Of a stretch of 64,000 bases of DNA, positions 10,864-21,997 are shown piece by piece (the stretch's first letter is position 1; every line of letters starts with the position of its first letter). This DNA is from Bubalus kerabau (taxonomy: Eukaryota; Chordata; Mammalia; Artiodactyla; Bovidae). A program made the translations under genes and the position numbers. The notes beneath the pieces were generated by a model. That model made no database searches. It saw nothing but the letters and a program-made list of their open reading frames with translations, and was not told the DNA's origin. Location: contig NC_073642.1 in NCBI RefSeq assembly GCF_029407905.1, positions 8,184,001-8,248,000 of the forward strand, given 5' to 3'.

Positions 10864-12609
10864 TTTAAAATTGTGAACTAAGCATAACTTTATTGATGGG
10901 TTTATTAATTTTTAAAAGTTTTTTTTCACTTTATTTATTTTTTTGGAGGCTAATTACTTTACAATATTGTATTGGTTTTGCCATACATTGACATGAATCT
11001 GCCACAGGTATACATGTGTTCCCCATCCTGAACCCCTCTCCCACCTCCCTCCCCATGCCATCCTTCTGGGTGCACCAGCCCCAAGCACCCTGTATCATGC
11101 ATCAAACCTGGACTGGCAATCCTTTTCACATATGATAATATACGTGTTTCAATGCCATTCTCCCAAACCCTCTCCCACAGAGTCTGAAAGACTATTCTAT
11201 ACATCTGTGTCTCTTTTGCTGTCTCGCATACAGGGTTATCATTACCATCTTTCTAAATTCCATATATATGCATTATTATACTGTATTCGCGTTTTTCTTT
11301 CTGGCTTACTTCACTCTGTATAATAGGCTCCAGTTTCATCCACCTCATTAGAACTGATTCAAATGTATTCTTTTTAATGGCTGAGTAATACTCCATTGTG
11401 TATATGTACCACAGCTTTCTTATCCATTCGTCTGCTGATGGACATCTAGGTTGCTTCCATGTCCTGGCTATTATAAACAGTGCTGCAATGAACATTGGCG
11501 TACATGTGTCTCTTTCAATTCTGGTTTCCTCAGTGTGTATACCCAGCAGTGGGATTGCTGGGTCATATGGCAGTCCTATTTCCAGTTTTTTAAAGAATCT
11601 CCACACTGTTCTCCATAGTGGCTGTACTAGTTTGCATTCCTACCAACAGTGTAAGAAGGTTCCCTTTTCTCCACACCCTCTCCAGCATTTATTGCTTGTA
11701 AACTTTTGGATAGCAGCCATTCTGACTGGCGTGAAATGGTACCTCATTGTGGTTTTGATTTGCATTTCTCTGATAATGAGTGATGTTGAGCATCTTTTCA
11801 TGTGTTTGTTAGCCATCTGTATGTCTTCTTTGGAAAAATGTCTGTTTAGTTCTTTGGCCCATTTTTTGATTGGGTCGTTTATTTTTCTGAAATTGAGCTG
11901 TAGGAGTTGCTTGTATATTTTTGAGATTAATTTTTCATCAGTTGCTTGGTTTGCTATTATTTTCTCCCATTCTGAAGGCTGTCTTTTCACCTGGTTTATA
12001 GTTTCCTTTGTTGTGCAAAAGCTTTTAATTTTAATTAGGTCCCATTTGTTTATTTTTGCTTTTATTTCCAATATTCTGGGATGTGGGTCATAGAGGATCC
12101 TGCTGTGATTTATGTAGGAGAGTGTTTTGCCTATGTTTTCCTCTAGGAGTTTTATACTTTCTGGCCTTACGTTAGATCTTTAATCCATTTTGAGTTTATT
12201 TTTGTGTATACTGTTAGAAAGTGTTCTAATTTCATTTTTTTTTTTACAAGTGGTTGACCAGTTTTCCCAGCACCACTTGTTAAAAAGATTGTCTTTTCTC
12301 CACTGTATATCCTTGCCTCCTTTGTCAAAGATAAGTTGTCCATAGGTGCATGGATTTATCTCTGGGCTTTCTGTTTTGTTCCATTGACCTACATTTCTGT
12401 CTTTGTGCCAGTACCATACTGTCCTGATGACTTTGGCTTTGTAGTACAGCCTGAAGTCAGGCAGGTTGATTCCTCCAGTTCCATTCTTCTTTCTCAAGAT
12501 TGCTTTGGCTATTAGAGGTTTTTTGTATTTCCATACAAATTGTGAAATTATTTGTTCTAGTTCTGTGAAAAATACCATTGGTAGCTTGATAGGAATTGCA
12601 TTGAATCTA

Positions 12610-12660
12610 TAGATTGCTATATTGATTGCTATATTGATATATCACTATATTGATTCTTCT
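12610..12660. repeat. Local tandem expansion in L1 ORF2
   Basis: Units of attgctatattg/atatattgat are repeated about four times. This breaks the ORF2 frame just downstream of the RT core. Confidence 0.75.
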
Positions 12661-13587
12661 GATCCATGAACATGGTATTTTTCTCCATCTATTTGTGTCC
12701 TCTTCGATTTCTTTCACCAGTGCTTTATAGTTTTCTATATATAGGTCTTTTGTTTCTTTAGGTAGATATATTCCTAAGTATTTTATTCTTTTCATTGCAA
12801 CGGTGAATGGAATTGTTCCCTTAACTTCTCTTTCTCTTTTCTCATTGTTAGTGTATAGGAATGCAAGGGATTTCTGTGTGTTGATTTTATATCCTGCAAC
12901 TTTGCTATATTCATTAATTAGCTCTAGTAATTTTCTGATGGAGTCTTTAGGGTTTTCTATGTATAGGATCATGTCATCTGCAAACAGTGAGAGTTTTACT
13001 TCTTCTTTTCCAATTTGGATTCCTTTTATTTCTTTTTCTACTCTGACTGCTGTGGCCAAAACTTCCAAAACTATGTTGAATAGTAGTGGTGAGAGTGGGT
13101 ACCCTTGTCTTGTTCTTGACTTTAGGGGAAATGCTTTCAATTTTTCACCATTGAGGATAATATTTGCTGTCAGTTTGTCATATATAGCTTTAATTATGTT
13201 GAGATGTGTTCCTTCTATTCCTGCTTTCTGGAGGGTTTTTATCATATAAGGATGTTGAATTTTGTCAAAGGCTTTCTCTGCATCTATTGAGATAATCATA
13301 TGGTTTTCATTTTTCTATTTGTTAATGTAGTGTATTATGTTGATTGATTTGTAGATATTGATGAATCTTTGCATTCCTGGGATAAAGCCCACTTGGTCAT
13401 GATGTATGATCTTTTAATATGTTGTTGGATTCTGTTTGCTAGAATTTTGTTAAGGATTTTTGCATCTATGTTCATCAGTGATATTGGCCTATAGTTTTCT
13501 TTTTGTGTGTGGCATCTTTGTCTGGTTTTGGTATTAGGGTGATGGTGGCCTTATAGAATGAATTTGGAAGTTTACCCTCCTCTGCAA

Positions 13588-13707
13588 ATGGCAACCCACT
13601 CCAGTGTTCTTGCCTGGAGAATCCCAGGGACGGGGGAGCCTGGTGGGCTGCTGTCTCTGGGGTCGCACAGAGTTGGACACAACTGAAGCAACTTAGCAGC
13701 AGCAGCA
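13588..13707 (+). mobile_element. Bov-A SINE, 5'-truncated, inside L1 ORF2
   Basis: The sequence atggcaacccactccagtg to cttagcagcagcagc is a Bov-A2-type unit. The junctions share only a 4-bp gcaa, so no full target duplication is obvious. It splits the L1 ORF2 and therefore postdates the L1. Confidence 0.88.
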
Positions 13708-15249
13708 ATTTTCTGAAAGAGTTTGAGTAGGATAGGTGTTAGCTCTTCTCTAAATTTTTGGTAGAATTCAGCTGGGAAGCCATCTGGTCCTGGGCTTTTG
13801 TTTGCTGGAAGATTTCTGATTACAGTTTCAATTTCTGTGCTCGTGATGGGTTTGTTAAGATTTTCCATTTCTTCCTGGTTCAGTTTTGGAAAGTTGTACT
13901 TTTCACAGAATTTGTCCATTTCTTCCAAGTTGTCCATTTCATTGGCATATAGTTGCTGATAGTAGTCTCTTATGATCCTTTGTATTTCTGTGTTGTCTGT
14001 TGTGATCTTTCCATTTTCATTTCTAATTTTGTTAATTTGATATTTCTCCCTTTGTTTCTTGATGAGTCTGGCTAATGGTTTGTCAATTTTATTTAACTTC
14101 TCAAAGAACCAACTTTTGGCTTTGTTGATTTTTGCTATGGTCTCTTTTGTTTCTTTTGCATGTATTTCTGCCCTTATTTTTAAGATTTCTTTCCTTCTAC
14201 TAACCCTGGGGTTCTTCATTTCTTCCTTTTCTAGTTGCTTTAGGTGTAGAGTTAGGTTATTTATTTGACTTTTTTCTTGTTTCTTGAGGTATGCCTGAAT
14301 TGCTATGAACTTTCCCCTTAGCACTGCTTTTACAGTGTCCCATAGGTTTTGGGTTGTTGTGTTTTCATTTTAATTCATTTCTATGTATATTTTGATTTCT
14401 TTTTTGATTTCTTCTGTGATTTGTTGGTTATTCAGCAGCGTGTTGTTCAGCCTCCATATGTTGGAATCTTTAATAGTTTTTCTCCTGTAATTGAGATCTA
14501 ATCTTACTGCATTGTGGTCAGAAAAGATGCTTGGAATGATTTCAATTTTTTCGAATTTACCAAGGCTAGATTTATGGCCCAGGATGTGATCTATCCTGGA
14601 GAAGGTTCTGTGTGCACTTGAGAAAAACATAAAATTCATTGTTTTGGGGTGAAATGTCCTATAGATATCAATTAGGTCTAAGTGGTCCATTGTATCATTT
14701 AAAGTTTGTGTTTCCTTGTTAATTTTCTGTTTAGTTGATCTATCCATAGGTATGAGTGGAGTATTAAAGTCTCCCACTATTATTGTGTTATTATTAATTT
14801 CCCCTTTCATACTTGTTAGCATTTGTCTTACATATTGCGGTACTCCTATGTTGGGTGCATATATAGTTATAATTGTTATATCTTCTTCTTGGATGGATCC
14901 TTTGATCATTATGTAGTGACCTTCTTTGTCTCTTTTCACAGCCTTTGTTTTAAAGTCTATTTTATCTGATATGAGTATTGCTACTCCTGCCTTCTTTTGG
15001 TCTCTATTTGCATGGAATATCTTTTTCCAGCCCTTCACTTTCAGTCTGTATATGTCCCTTGTTTCAGGGTGGGTCTCTTGTAGACAACATATATAGGGGT
15101 CTTGTTTTTGTATCCATTCAGCCAGTCTTTGTCTTTTGGTTGGGGCATTCAACCCATTTACGTTTAAGGTAATTACTGATAAGTATGATCCCGTTGCCAT
15201 TTACTTTATTGTTTTGGGTTCACGTTTATACACCTTTTGTGTTTCCTGT

Positions 15250-16209
15250 CTAGAGAAGATCCTTTAGTATTTGTTGGAGAGCTGGTTTGGTGGTGCTGAA
15301 TTCCCTCAGCTTTTGCTTGTCTGTAAAGCTTTTGATTTCTCCTTCATATTTGGATGAGATTCTTGCTGGGTACAGTAATCTGGGCTGTAGGTTATTTTCT
15401 TTCATCACTTTAAGTATGTCTTGTCATTCCCTTATGGCCTGAAGAGTTTCTGTTGAAAGATCAGCTGTTATCCTTATGGGAATCCCCTTGTGTGTTATTT
15501 GTTGTTTTTCCCTTGCTGCTTTTAATATTTGTTCTTTGTGTTTGGTCTTTGTTAATTTGATTAATATGTGTCTTGGGGTGTTCCATCTTGAGTTTATCCT
15601 GTTTGGGACTCTCTGGGTTTCTTGGACTTGGGTGACTATTTCCTTCCCCATTTTAGGGAAGTTTTCAACTATTATCTCCTCAAGTATTTTCTCATGGCCT
15701 TTCTTTTTGTCTTCTTCCGGGACTCCTGTGATTCCAATGTTGGGGCATTTAACATTGTCCCTGAGGTCTCTGAGGTTGTCCTCATTTCTTTTAATTCTTT
15801 CTTCTTTTTTCCTCTCTATTTCATTTATTTCTACCATTCTGTCTTCTACCTCACTAATCCTATCTTCTGCCTCCATTATTCTACTGTTGATTCCCTCCAG
15901 AGTGTTTTTGATCTCATTTATTGCATTATTCATTATATATTGACTCTTTTTTATTCCTTCTAGGTCCTTATTAAACCTTTCTTGCATCTTCTTGATCCTT
16001 GTCTCCAGGCTATTTATCTGTAACTCCATTTTGTTTTCAAGATTTTGGATCGTTTTTACTATCATTAGTCGGAATTCTTTATCAGGTAGATTCCCTATCT
16101 CTTCCTCTTTTGTTTGGTTTGGTGGGCATTTATCCTGTTGCTTTTCTGCTGGGTATTTCTCTGCCTTTTCATCTTGTTTATATTGCTGTGTTTGGGGTGG
16201 CCTTTCCAT
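15250..16209 (-). pseudogene. L1 ORF1 (RNA-binding chaperone), one premature stop
   Basis: The open frame covers 261 codons from the ATG at 16209, starting MERPPQTQQYKQ. It shows a long heptad-rich coiled coil (about residues 55-140), then an RRM-like part (NIGITGVPEED, about residues 158-168) and the C-terminal domain. A TGA at 15424-15426 stops it. The same frame stays open to a TAG at 15250-15252, so without that stop it would be 319 codons, a normal ORF1p size. ORF1p binds L1 RNA as a trimer. The single nonsense change is the only ORF1 lesion I see. Confidence 0.88.
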
Positions 16210-18900
16210 ATTCTGGCAGTTTGTGGTTCCTCTTTATTGTGGAGGTTCCTCCCTGTGGGTGAGGTTGGACGTGTGGCTTGTCAAAGTTTCCTGGTTAGGG
16301 AAGCTTGTGTCGGTGTTCTGGAGGGTGGAGCTGGATTTCTTCTCTCTCAAGTGCACTGAAGTGTCCAGTAATGAGTTTTGAGATGTCAGTGGGTTTGGTG
16401 TGACTTTGGGCAGCCTGTATATTGAAGCTTAGGGCTATGTTCCTGTGTTGTTGGAAAATTTGCGTGGTATGTCTTGCTCTGGAACTTGTTGGCCTTTGGG
16501 TGGTGCTTGGTTTCAGTGTAGGTATGGAGGCGTTTTATGAGCTCCTATCGATTAATGTTCCCTGGAGTCAGGAGTTCTCTGGTGTTCTCAGGATTTGAAC
16601 TTAAGCCTCCTGCCTCTGGTTTTCAGTCTTATTCTTACAGTAGCCTCAAGATTTCTCCATCTATACGGCACCAGTGATAAAACATCTAGGTTAATGATGA
16701 AAAGTTTCTCCACAGTGAGGGACACCCCAAGAGGTACACAGAGTTACATGGAGAAGAGAAGAGGGAGGAGGGAGATAGAGGTGACCAGGAGAAGAAGAGG
16801 GGGAATCAAAAGGGGAGAGAGTAGGCTAGCCAGTAATCACTTCCCTATGTGCTTTCCGCAGTCTGGACCACTCAGAGATGTTCATGGAGTTACACAGAGA
16901 AGGGAAGAGGGAGGAAGAGGACAGAGGTGACCAGGAGGATAAAGGGGGGAATCAAAAGGAGAGACAGATCCAGCCAGTAATCAGTCCCCTAAGTGTTCTC
17001 CACAGCCTGGAACACACAAAGAGATTCACAGAGTTGGGTAGAGAAGAGGAGGGGGAGGGAGGAGATAGAGGCAACCTGGTGGAGAGTCCAAAGGGGGAGA
17101 GAGCAATCCAGCCAGTAATCTTGCTCCCAAGTAAAAATGGGTACTGAAGATTGGGTTCTTAGAGGTACAAGAAGATTGGTTTCTTAGAGGTACAAAATTG
17201 ATAACAAATACCAAAAAGCAAGGATTAAAAATCTAGAGTAGAGGTTAGATTCTCAAAAATACAATATTAAAGGAAAAAATAAAGTCACAAAATTATAAAA
17301 TATATATATATGAAGTTCGCTTTAAAAATTGGGTCTTTTTTTTTGCAAAGTAATAGTAGGTTATAAAAATGAAAATTAAAGGAGTAATAGAGGACTTAAA
17401 ATTTTTTTTAATTAAAAAAATGATAATAGTAAAAATATATCTAGGACTTTCTCTGGTGTTGTTGTGGACAGTGTGGGATCAGTTCGATTTCAGATAGTTC
17501 TTTGATCCGGCTTACGCTTCTCAAGATCTATAGGCCCCTTCCTAGGTAGTTGGTACTAACTGCAGGGTTTTAATCTATTGCACCTGTCACTTCCAAAGTG
17601 GTTCCCTCTGTTTATTTTAGCCTCTTCTGTTTGCTGGCCTCTTCAGTGTCTAATTTCCGCCCTGACATAAGGGGGCGATGGTGGTCACTTTTTTAGGCTC
17701 ACTTGTTCAATCGTGCAGTGTTGAGGGAGGAACACTGCAAAAAAATATCACTGGCGTTTGTGGGGACTGCCCCCAATGTCTCACCCACACTAGGTTTGCC
17801 CCTGCTCATGGCGTGTGTGTTTCCCCAGTCTACACTTCTCAGGCTCTAGCTTGCTCTGCTGGGAACTGTCTGAGGCGGGCCCTGCACTTCCCAAATCTAA
17901 GCCGTTCAGGTTCAGGTTCTTGGGTACTCCACAAAGGCGCAGACTTGAATGGGCCTGCGTTTTGTGCCCTTCCCCGGTCCAAGCAGCTCAGGTGACCAGG
18001 TGCTTGGCGAGCACAGTCACTACAACTTATCACCTCCCCCATCCCTGCCGTTCTATTTTCTGGGTGTACAACTAGCACGCCTTCTCAAGTGTGCCTTGTG
18101 TCTCTTCTGGGGAGCTGATCTCTGGCTGCAACCCTCCTGGCGGATGTCAACTGTCCAGAATCCCAAGGAGTCTTGGTTAGCAAGGAAGCCTGCTTGCAGT
18201 TTGGTAGATGATGCCTCTCTGGGGCTGCTATTGCCCCCTTCTAGTTCTGGCTGCCCTCGCCTGCCTGTCTCCGGCAGGGGATGGGCCGGTCGGCAGCCAG
18301 CTAGCTCTGCTCAGTCCTTTGTTCTGTGAGCGGGCCTGGCGGTGTCTTAGGGCTTTTGGCAGGATAGCTATCCCACACTCTGGGTTGCTATCTGTAGTTA
18401 GTTCCCTCAGATTGTCCTCAGGGTATTCAGGCCCGGTCCTTACCCTTAGCAATGCAGCCTGCCCTCCCTGTCCTGCCCCCGCTTGCTAGAGGCAGATGCA
18501 AGTGTCTGCGCTGCTTCTCTGCTGGGAGTTGCCTTTAGGCAAGTAATCTGTGGGTTTTAATTTATTTTTCTTCCCAGTTATGTTGCCCTCTGAGTTTCCA
18601 AGGCTCACCACAGATTCGCCGGTGAGAGTGTTTCCTGGTGTTTGGAAACTTCTTTCTTTTTTAAGACTCCTTTTCTGGGACGGATCTCCGTCCCTACCTC
18701 TTTTGTCTCTCTTTTTATCTTGTATATTTTTCCCTACCTCCTTTCGAAGATAATGGGCTGCCTTTCTGGGTGCCTGATGTCCTCTGCCAACATTCAGAAG
18801 TTGTATTGTTGAATTTTCTCAGCGTTCAAATGTTCTTTCCATGAATTTGTGGGGGAGAAAGTGGTCTCCCATCCTATTCCTCCACCATCTTAGGACCGCC
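16210..18900 (-). promoter_or_regulatory. L1_BT 5'UTR (internal promoter region)
   Basis: About 2.7 kb lies between ORF1 and the element's 5' end. It contains the triplicated repeat, an A-rich stretch near 17200-17440 and a G+C-richer CpG-bearing block at about 17640-18500. L1 5'UTRs act as internal promoters; activity here is untested. Confidence 0.7.
16710..17121 (-). repeat. Three-copy tandem repeat in the L1_BT 5'UTR
   Basis: There are three imperfect copies of about 140-146 bp, each holding a gttac/gattcacagag start, a purine-rich gagaag/ggagg block and an end at gccagtaatc (about 16830, 16973 and 17112). They lie upstream of ORF1, in the part of an L1 that carries promoter activity. 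Confidence 0.8.
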
Positions 18901-19725
18901 CTCTCATCATCTTTTTAAAAATACTAATATTTTCTTTTTCCTGACTACTTTTAAGATTCTCTCCTTATCATGGTTTTGAGCGGTTTGGTTACAATGTGTT
19001 TTGGTGTCCTTTTCTGTCTGTTTCCTGTGTTTAGTGTACATTTAGCTCCCAAAATCTCTGATTTTTTACTTTTCCTTAAATTTGGAAAAATTTTGGCCAC
19101 CATTTCTTCAAACACTTTTTCTTTAGGGATTGAAATTACATATATATTAGGCAAGTTGAAGTTCTTTCACAGCTCACTGGTTTTTTAAGATGGTTTCTAT
19201 CACTACATCTGCAAGTTCATGCATCTTTTCATCTGTAATATCTGATCTTCCATTAATCTCATCTAGTATATTTTCATCTCACATATAAGTTTCATGTTGA
19301 GAAGTTCAGTTTGGCTTTTTATATTCCATGTCTCTAGTTAACTTTTTAAAAATAGTTAACATTTTAAATATATGGAATACAATTATATAACCCTTAATAT
19401 TCTTCTTTGCTAACTTAATATCTGGGTCAGTTTTGACTGATTTGTCTCCTCATTATGGGCTGTTTTCTTGCCTATTTGCATACCTGGTGATCTTTGTTTG
19501 GATGTTAAAGTTTATTAATTTCATCCTGTTGAGTGCTGGCTGTTTTTGTATTCCTATCAACACCCTTGAATTTTGCCCTCTGATACAGTTACTTGGAGAC
19601 ACTTTTATCCTTTTAGGTCTTACTTTCCTGGTTTGTTATGTGGATCTAAGCAGAGCTCACCCAGGGGCTAATTATTCTCCACTACTGGTTATTATACTAA
19701 TTATTCTCCACTACTTCCTTTTGGC
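18901..19725 (-). mobile_element. Old L1 segment, antisense (part 7)
   Basis: It begins with the right copy of the 16-bp target duplication and continues the antisense old L1, from the endonuclease/ORF1 side (ttttaagattctctccttat, ggtttggttacaatgtg). Confidence 0.75.
19668..19713. repeat. 18-bp repeat, spacing about 28 bp
   Basis: The motif ctaattattctccactac occurs twice, starting near 19668 and 19696, separated by tggttattata. It lies just before a SINE. Confidence 0.8.
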
Positions 19726-20006
19726 TCAGATGTAATGCAGGAGACCCAGGTTTGATCCCTGGGTTGGGAAGATCCCCTGGAGAAGGGAATGGCAACCTAC
19801 TCCAATATTCTTAGATCTTCTCTGGTGGTTCAGACAGTAAAGAATCTGCCTGCAATGTGGGAGACCCAGATTTGATCCCTACATCAGGAAGATCCTCTGG
19901 AGAAGGAAATGGCTACTCACTCCAGTATTCTTGCCTAGAGAATTCCAAGGACAGAGGAGCTTGGCAACAGTCCAAAAGAGTCAGACATAACTGAGTGACT
20001 AACACA
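19726..20006 (+). mobile_element. Bov-tA dimer, first head partly deleted
   Basis: The first unit has a shortened head (ggctcagatgtaatgcagg) and ends at ccaatattcttag. The second unit has a full head (cttctctggtggttcag) and a tail ending gtgactaacacac. The layout resembles the dimers at 8371 and 22008. Confidence 0.82.
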
Positions 20007-20530
20007 CGGATAAAAACTTTCTGAATACTTTACCCTCTGCCTCATGAATTATGAGTTTTTCCAGTCTGGTCGGTGGGAACAGGCGCTGCCAGCCTTGTTG
20101 AGCACCAGATACTTCCTTTCAATCTTCTTAGAGGAATCTTTCTCCAGACTCAAGTAGTTTTCTTACATACATGCTATCAGTATTCTCCCCTCTTTCTTAA
20201 GGATGCTAATCTCTGGGGTCTTCTCTGTGCTGCTCTATCCTCTTAAATAATCTGTTCTGTGCATTACAGCCTCCTTGGTCTCCCCAGATGCTCAGCTCTA
20301 TTTCCTCAACTCAGTCCACAGGCTAACTCCTGAGTTACCCTGCATGATCCAGAAACTTTTTCAAAGCAATAAGCTGGGGCAATCAAGCATCTCACTTTGT
20401 CTCAATTTTCCATTTCTCGTGTCACATGTCCTGTCTTTTGACAACCATTGTTTCATACCCCTTTTGCCTATGGTTGTTTTGTTGTTGTCGTCTGGTAGGT
20501 TTTTTGTTGATTGGTTGGTTACTTAAGGCA
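20007..20530 (-). mobile_element. Probable old L1 5' region, antisense (part 8)
   Basis: It continues the same element past the SINE by position and composition. Individual motifs are weak, so the right limit is approximate. Confidence 0.45.
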
Positions 20531-20654
20531 AGAGGATAAATCTCATCCCTTCATCTTAGCTGGAAGTGAAAGTTTAACATGTCACTTTTTTCCCATTTCA
20601 AAGTTAACTGGGGTTCAACAGTTCTAATCTGAGCTCTTTGAGAGTTGATTCCTA

Positions 20655-20656
<2 letters not shown>

Positions 20657-20690
<34 letters not shown>
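20657..20690. repeat. (TA)n microsatellite
   Basis: About 16 TA units, followed by further imperfect TA/CATA repeats to about 20782. Confidence 0.95.
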
Positions 20691-20692
<2 letters not shown>

Positions 20693-20782
20693 CATATATA
20701 TGTCATATATAATATATAAAATACATCAGTATGTATGTATATAAACATACATACATATATATATACACATATGATACATACA

Positions 20783-21011
20783 TAGGACAAAGAATGTTTG
20801 ATTTAGTTAAAACTTGAAATCCGTCTGAAAGAAGTTAGTACTAGCCACTAGGAGCTTTTTGGATAGAAGCTACTTGTTTCAAAGAAGCCATGGGTATAGT
20901 GTTGAAATTTTCTTAAATTCTAACCTCAATTTCTAGGAAAAAATATGTATTTCTAAAAGTAATGGTGGAAATTATCATTAATACTTTTGTTTTCTTATTT
21001 AAAAATTAGAG
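20783..21011. other. Sequence just upstream of TTC23 coding exon 1
   Basis: This is intronic or upstream sequence with a T-rich acceptor region at its end. I recognise no repeat. Confidence 0.6.
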
Positions 21012-21209
21012 GGTAATGTATATAAAAATATGCAAGAATCACAGGAAACTCACATATCCAACCACCTGGATGAAATTGTTGCTGCCGTCAGCATAACACC
21101 TAGAAAGAAACTGCAAAACCAGCTGCTTCAGAAAGCACTGTTCCAGCCTCCTCGGGAGAAACTCCGCCTCTCTGAAGAGAAAGCCAAGTCCTATGCCAGC
21201 AGTCATGAG
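21012..21209 (+). CDS. TTC23: TTC23 coding exon 1 (start codon at 21030)
   Basis: This exon encodes the N-terminus of TTC23, a tetratricopeptide-repeat protein that established work places at the base of primary cilia (EvC zone) with a role in Hedgehog signalling. The ATG at 21030 opens 60 codons beginning MQESQETHIS and ending SYASSHE, which I recognise as the TTC23 N-terminus. The frame runs exactly to a strong donor (GAG then gtaagg at 21210), so the exon ends in phase 0. The acceptor is the AG at 21010-21011 or the AG two bases earlier, behind a T-rich tract, leaving about 18 bases of 5'UTR in this exon. The Kozak context is ordinary (A at -3). At least one upstream non-coding exon is implied but not visible. 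The helical, charged segment shows no TPR of its own. Identity is from memory of the human protein, not from a search. Confidence 0.93.
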
Positions 21210-21487
21210 GTAAGGAACCTTTCTTTTTATACCCGTGCCCTGGTCACCGAGGAGCAGGATACTTCAGGTTGCATTCCTGCTCTGAGGAGTTTGGCACAAG
21301 AGAAAATACACGACAGTGCCTCTTCATTGTGTGAGTGATGCAGTACCTCAGGGCACAGTCGACATGGTGTTTGCTGAACGAGTGCATAAAGGAACAAACG
21401 AGTCTGCCCTGACCTTTGACAAGTGTATTCTAGACTGACTGGCTGTGGCTTTGACCTGCTAAAGTGGTTTCCCATGAGTCAGTAAGT

Positions 21488-21590
21488 ATTTCTTGAGCTC
21501 CTCCTGTGTGCCAGGTCTCAGCACTGGAACACAGCACAAAGCAGATGAAGCTTCTACTCTCAAGGAGCTTGTATTTCTTAAATTCTTAAT
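21488..21590. repeat. L2-like ancient LINE fragment
   Basis: The motifs tgagctcctcctgtgtgcca and ctcaaggagcttgtatttc match a common antisense L2-type fossil. The family call is tentative. Confidence 0.5.
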
Positions 21591-21680
21591 CTGTTCTCTG
21601 CATACTTCTTTACCATCTCTCTTCAGGGTTTTATTCATTTACTCATTCATTCAATATGTATTTCTCTACTACCTCTTATG

Positions 21681-21940
21681 TTCAGTTCAGTTCAGTCACT
21701 CAGTCATGCCCAACTCTTTGCAACCCCATGGACTGCAGCACACCAGGCCTCCCTGTCCATCACCAAGTCCCGGAGTTTACTCAGACTCAAGTCCATTGAG
21801 TTGGTAATGTCATCCAACCATCTCATTCTCTGTCATCCCCTTCTCCTCCCACCTTCAATCTTTCCCAGCATCAGGGTCTTTTCAAATGAGTCAGCTCTTC
21901 ACATCAGGTGGCCAAAGTATTGGAGTTTCAGCTTCAACAT
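21681..21940 (-). mobile_element. BovB 3'-end fragment
   Basis: The antisense BovB 3' end (ttcagttcagttcagtcac to ggagtttcagcttcaac) is about 260 bases. Confidence 0.9.
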
Positions 21941-21997
21941 GTGCCAGGTCCTAATTTGTCCATTTATTTATTTCACAAAGATTTACTATGTACCCAG

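Larger units (their letters stand above)
11253..15200 (-). pseudogene. L1 ORF2 (endonuclease and reverse transcriptase), broken
   Basis: It starts at the ATG at 15200 with the APE-type endonuclease: TLNVNGLN near residue 12, LQETH near 40, VGDFNTPL and FSDHNAV. An in-frame stop lies at 14370-14372; the RT region then stays in the same frame (from 14324) until a Bov-A insertion at 13588-13707, with a frameshift just beyond. The RT core is open at 12607-13299, with the catalytic FADD at 12973-12984. A local repeat expansion at about 12612-12657 ends that frame. Later pieces are at 12180-12578, 11640-12071 and 11253-11606. ORF2p nicks target DNA and reverse transcribes L1 RNA. Confidence 0.9.
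10864..18900 (-). mobile_element. Nearly full-length L1_BT-type LINE-1
   Basis: The element is about 8.0 kb and read 3' to 5' on the plus strand. Its 3'UTR and tail are at 10864-11250, ORF2 at about 11253-15200, ORF1 at 15250-16209, and a long 5'UTR at 16210-18900. The 5' end (plus strand ccaccatcttaggaccgccc) is the usual L1_BT start. Flanking 16-bp direct repeats, ctctcatcatcttttt (10848-10863 and 18901-18916), prove a target-primed insertion into an older L1. It is interrupted by a Bov-A SINE at 13588-13707. Both ORFs carry lesions, so it is not competent as it stands. Confidence 0.93.

Noticed and set aside
11398..12093. 231-codon plus-strand frame resembling a multi-pass membrane protein
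   Set aside because: It is the antisense shadow of L1 ORF2. The minus strand carries recognisable L1 ORF2 C-terminal protein.
15476..16381. Plus-strand frames of 81-155 codons rich in Phe, Ser and Leu, looking like membrane proteins
   Set aside because: They are exact shadows of L1 ORF1 on the minus strand. Antisense of coiled-coil codons gives hydrophobic translations.
1..21011. TTC23 promoter or CpG island upstream of the ATG
   Set aside because: No CpG-dense segment was seen outside the L1 5'UTR (about 17640-18500), which belongs to the transposon.
21030..21338. 102-codon open frame continuing past TTC23 exon 1
   Set aside because: The last 42 codons lie beyond a strong gtaagg donor and match nothing in TTC23. 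Intron read-through.
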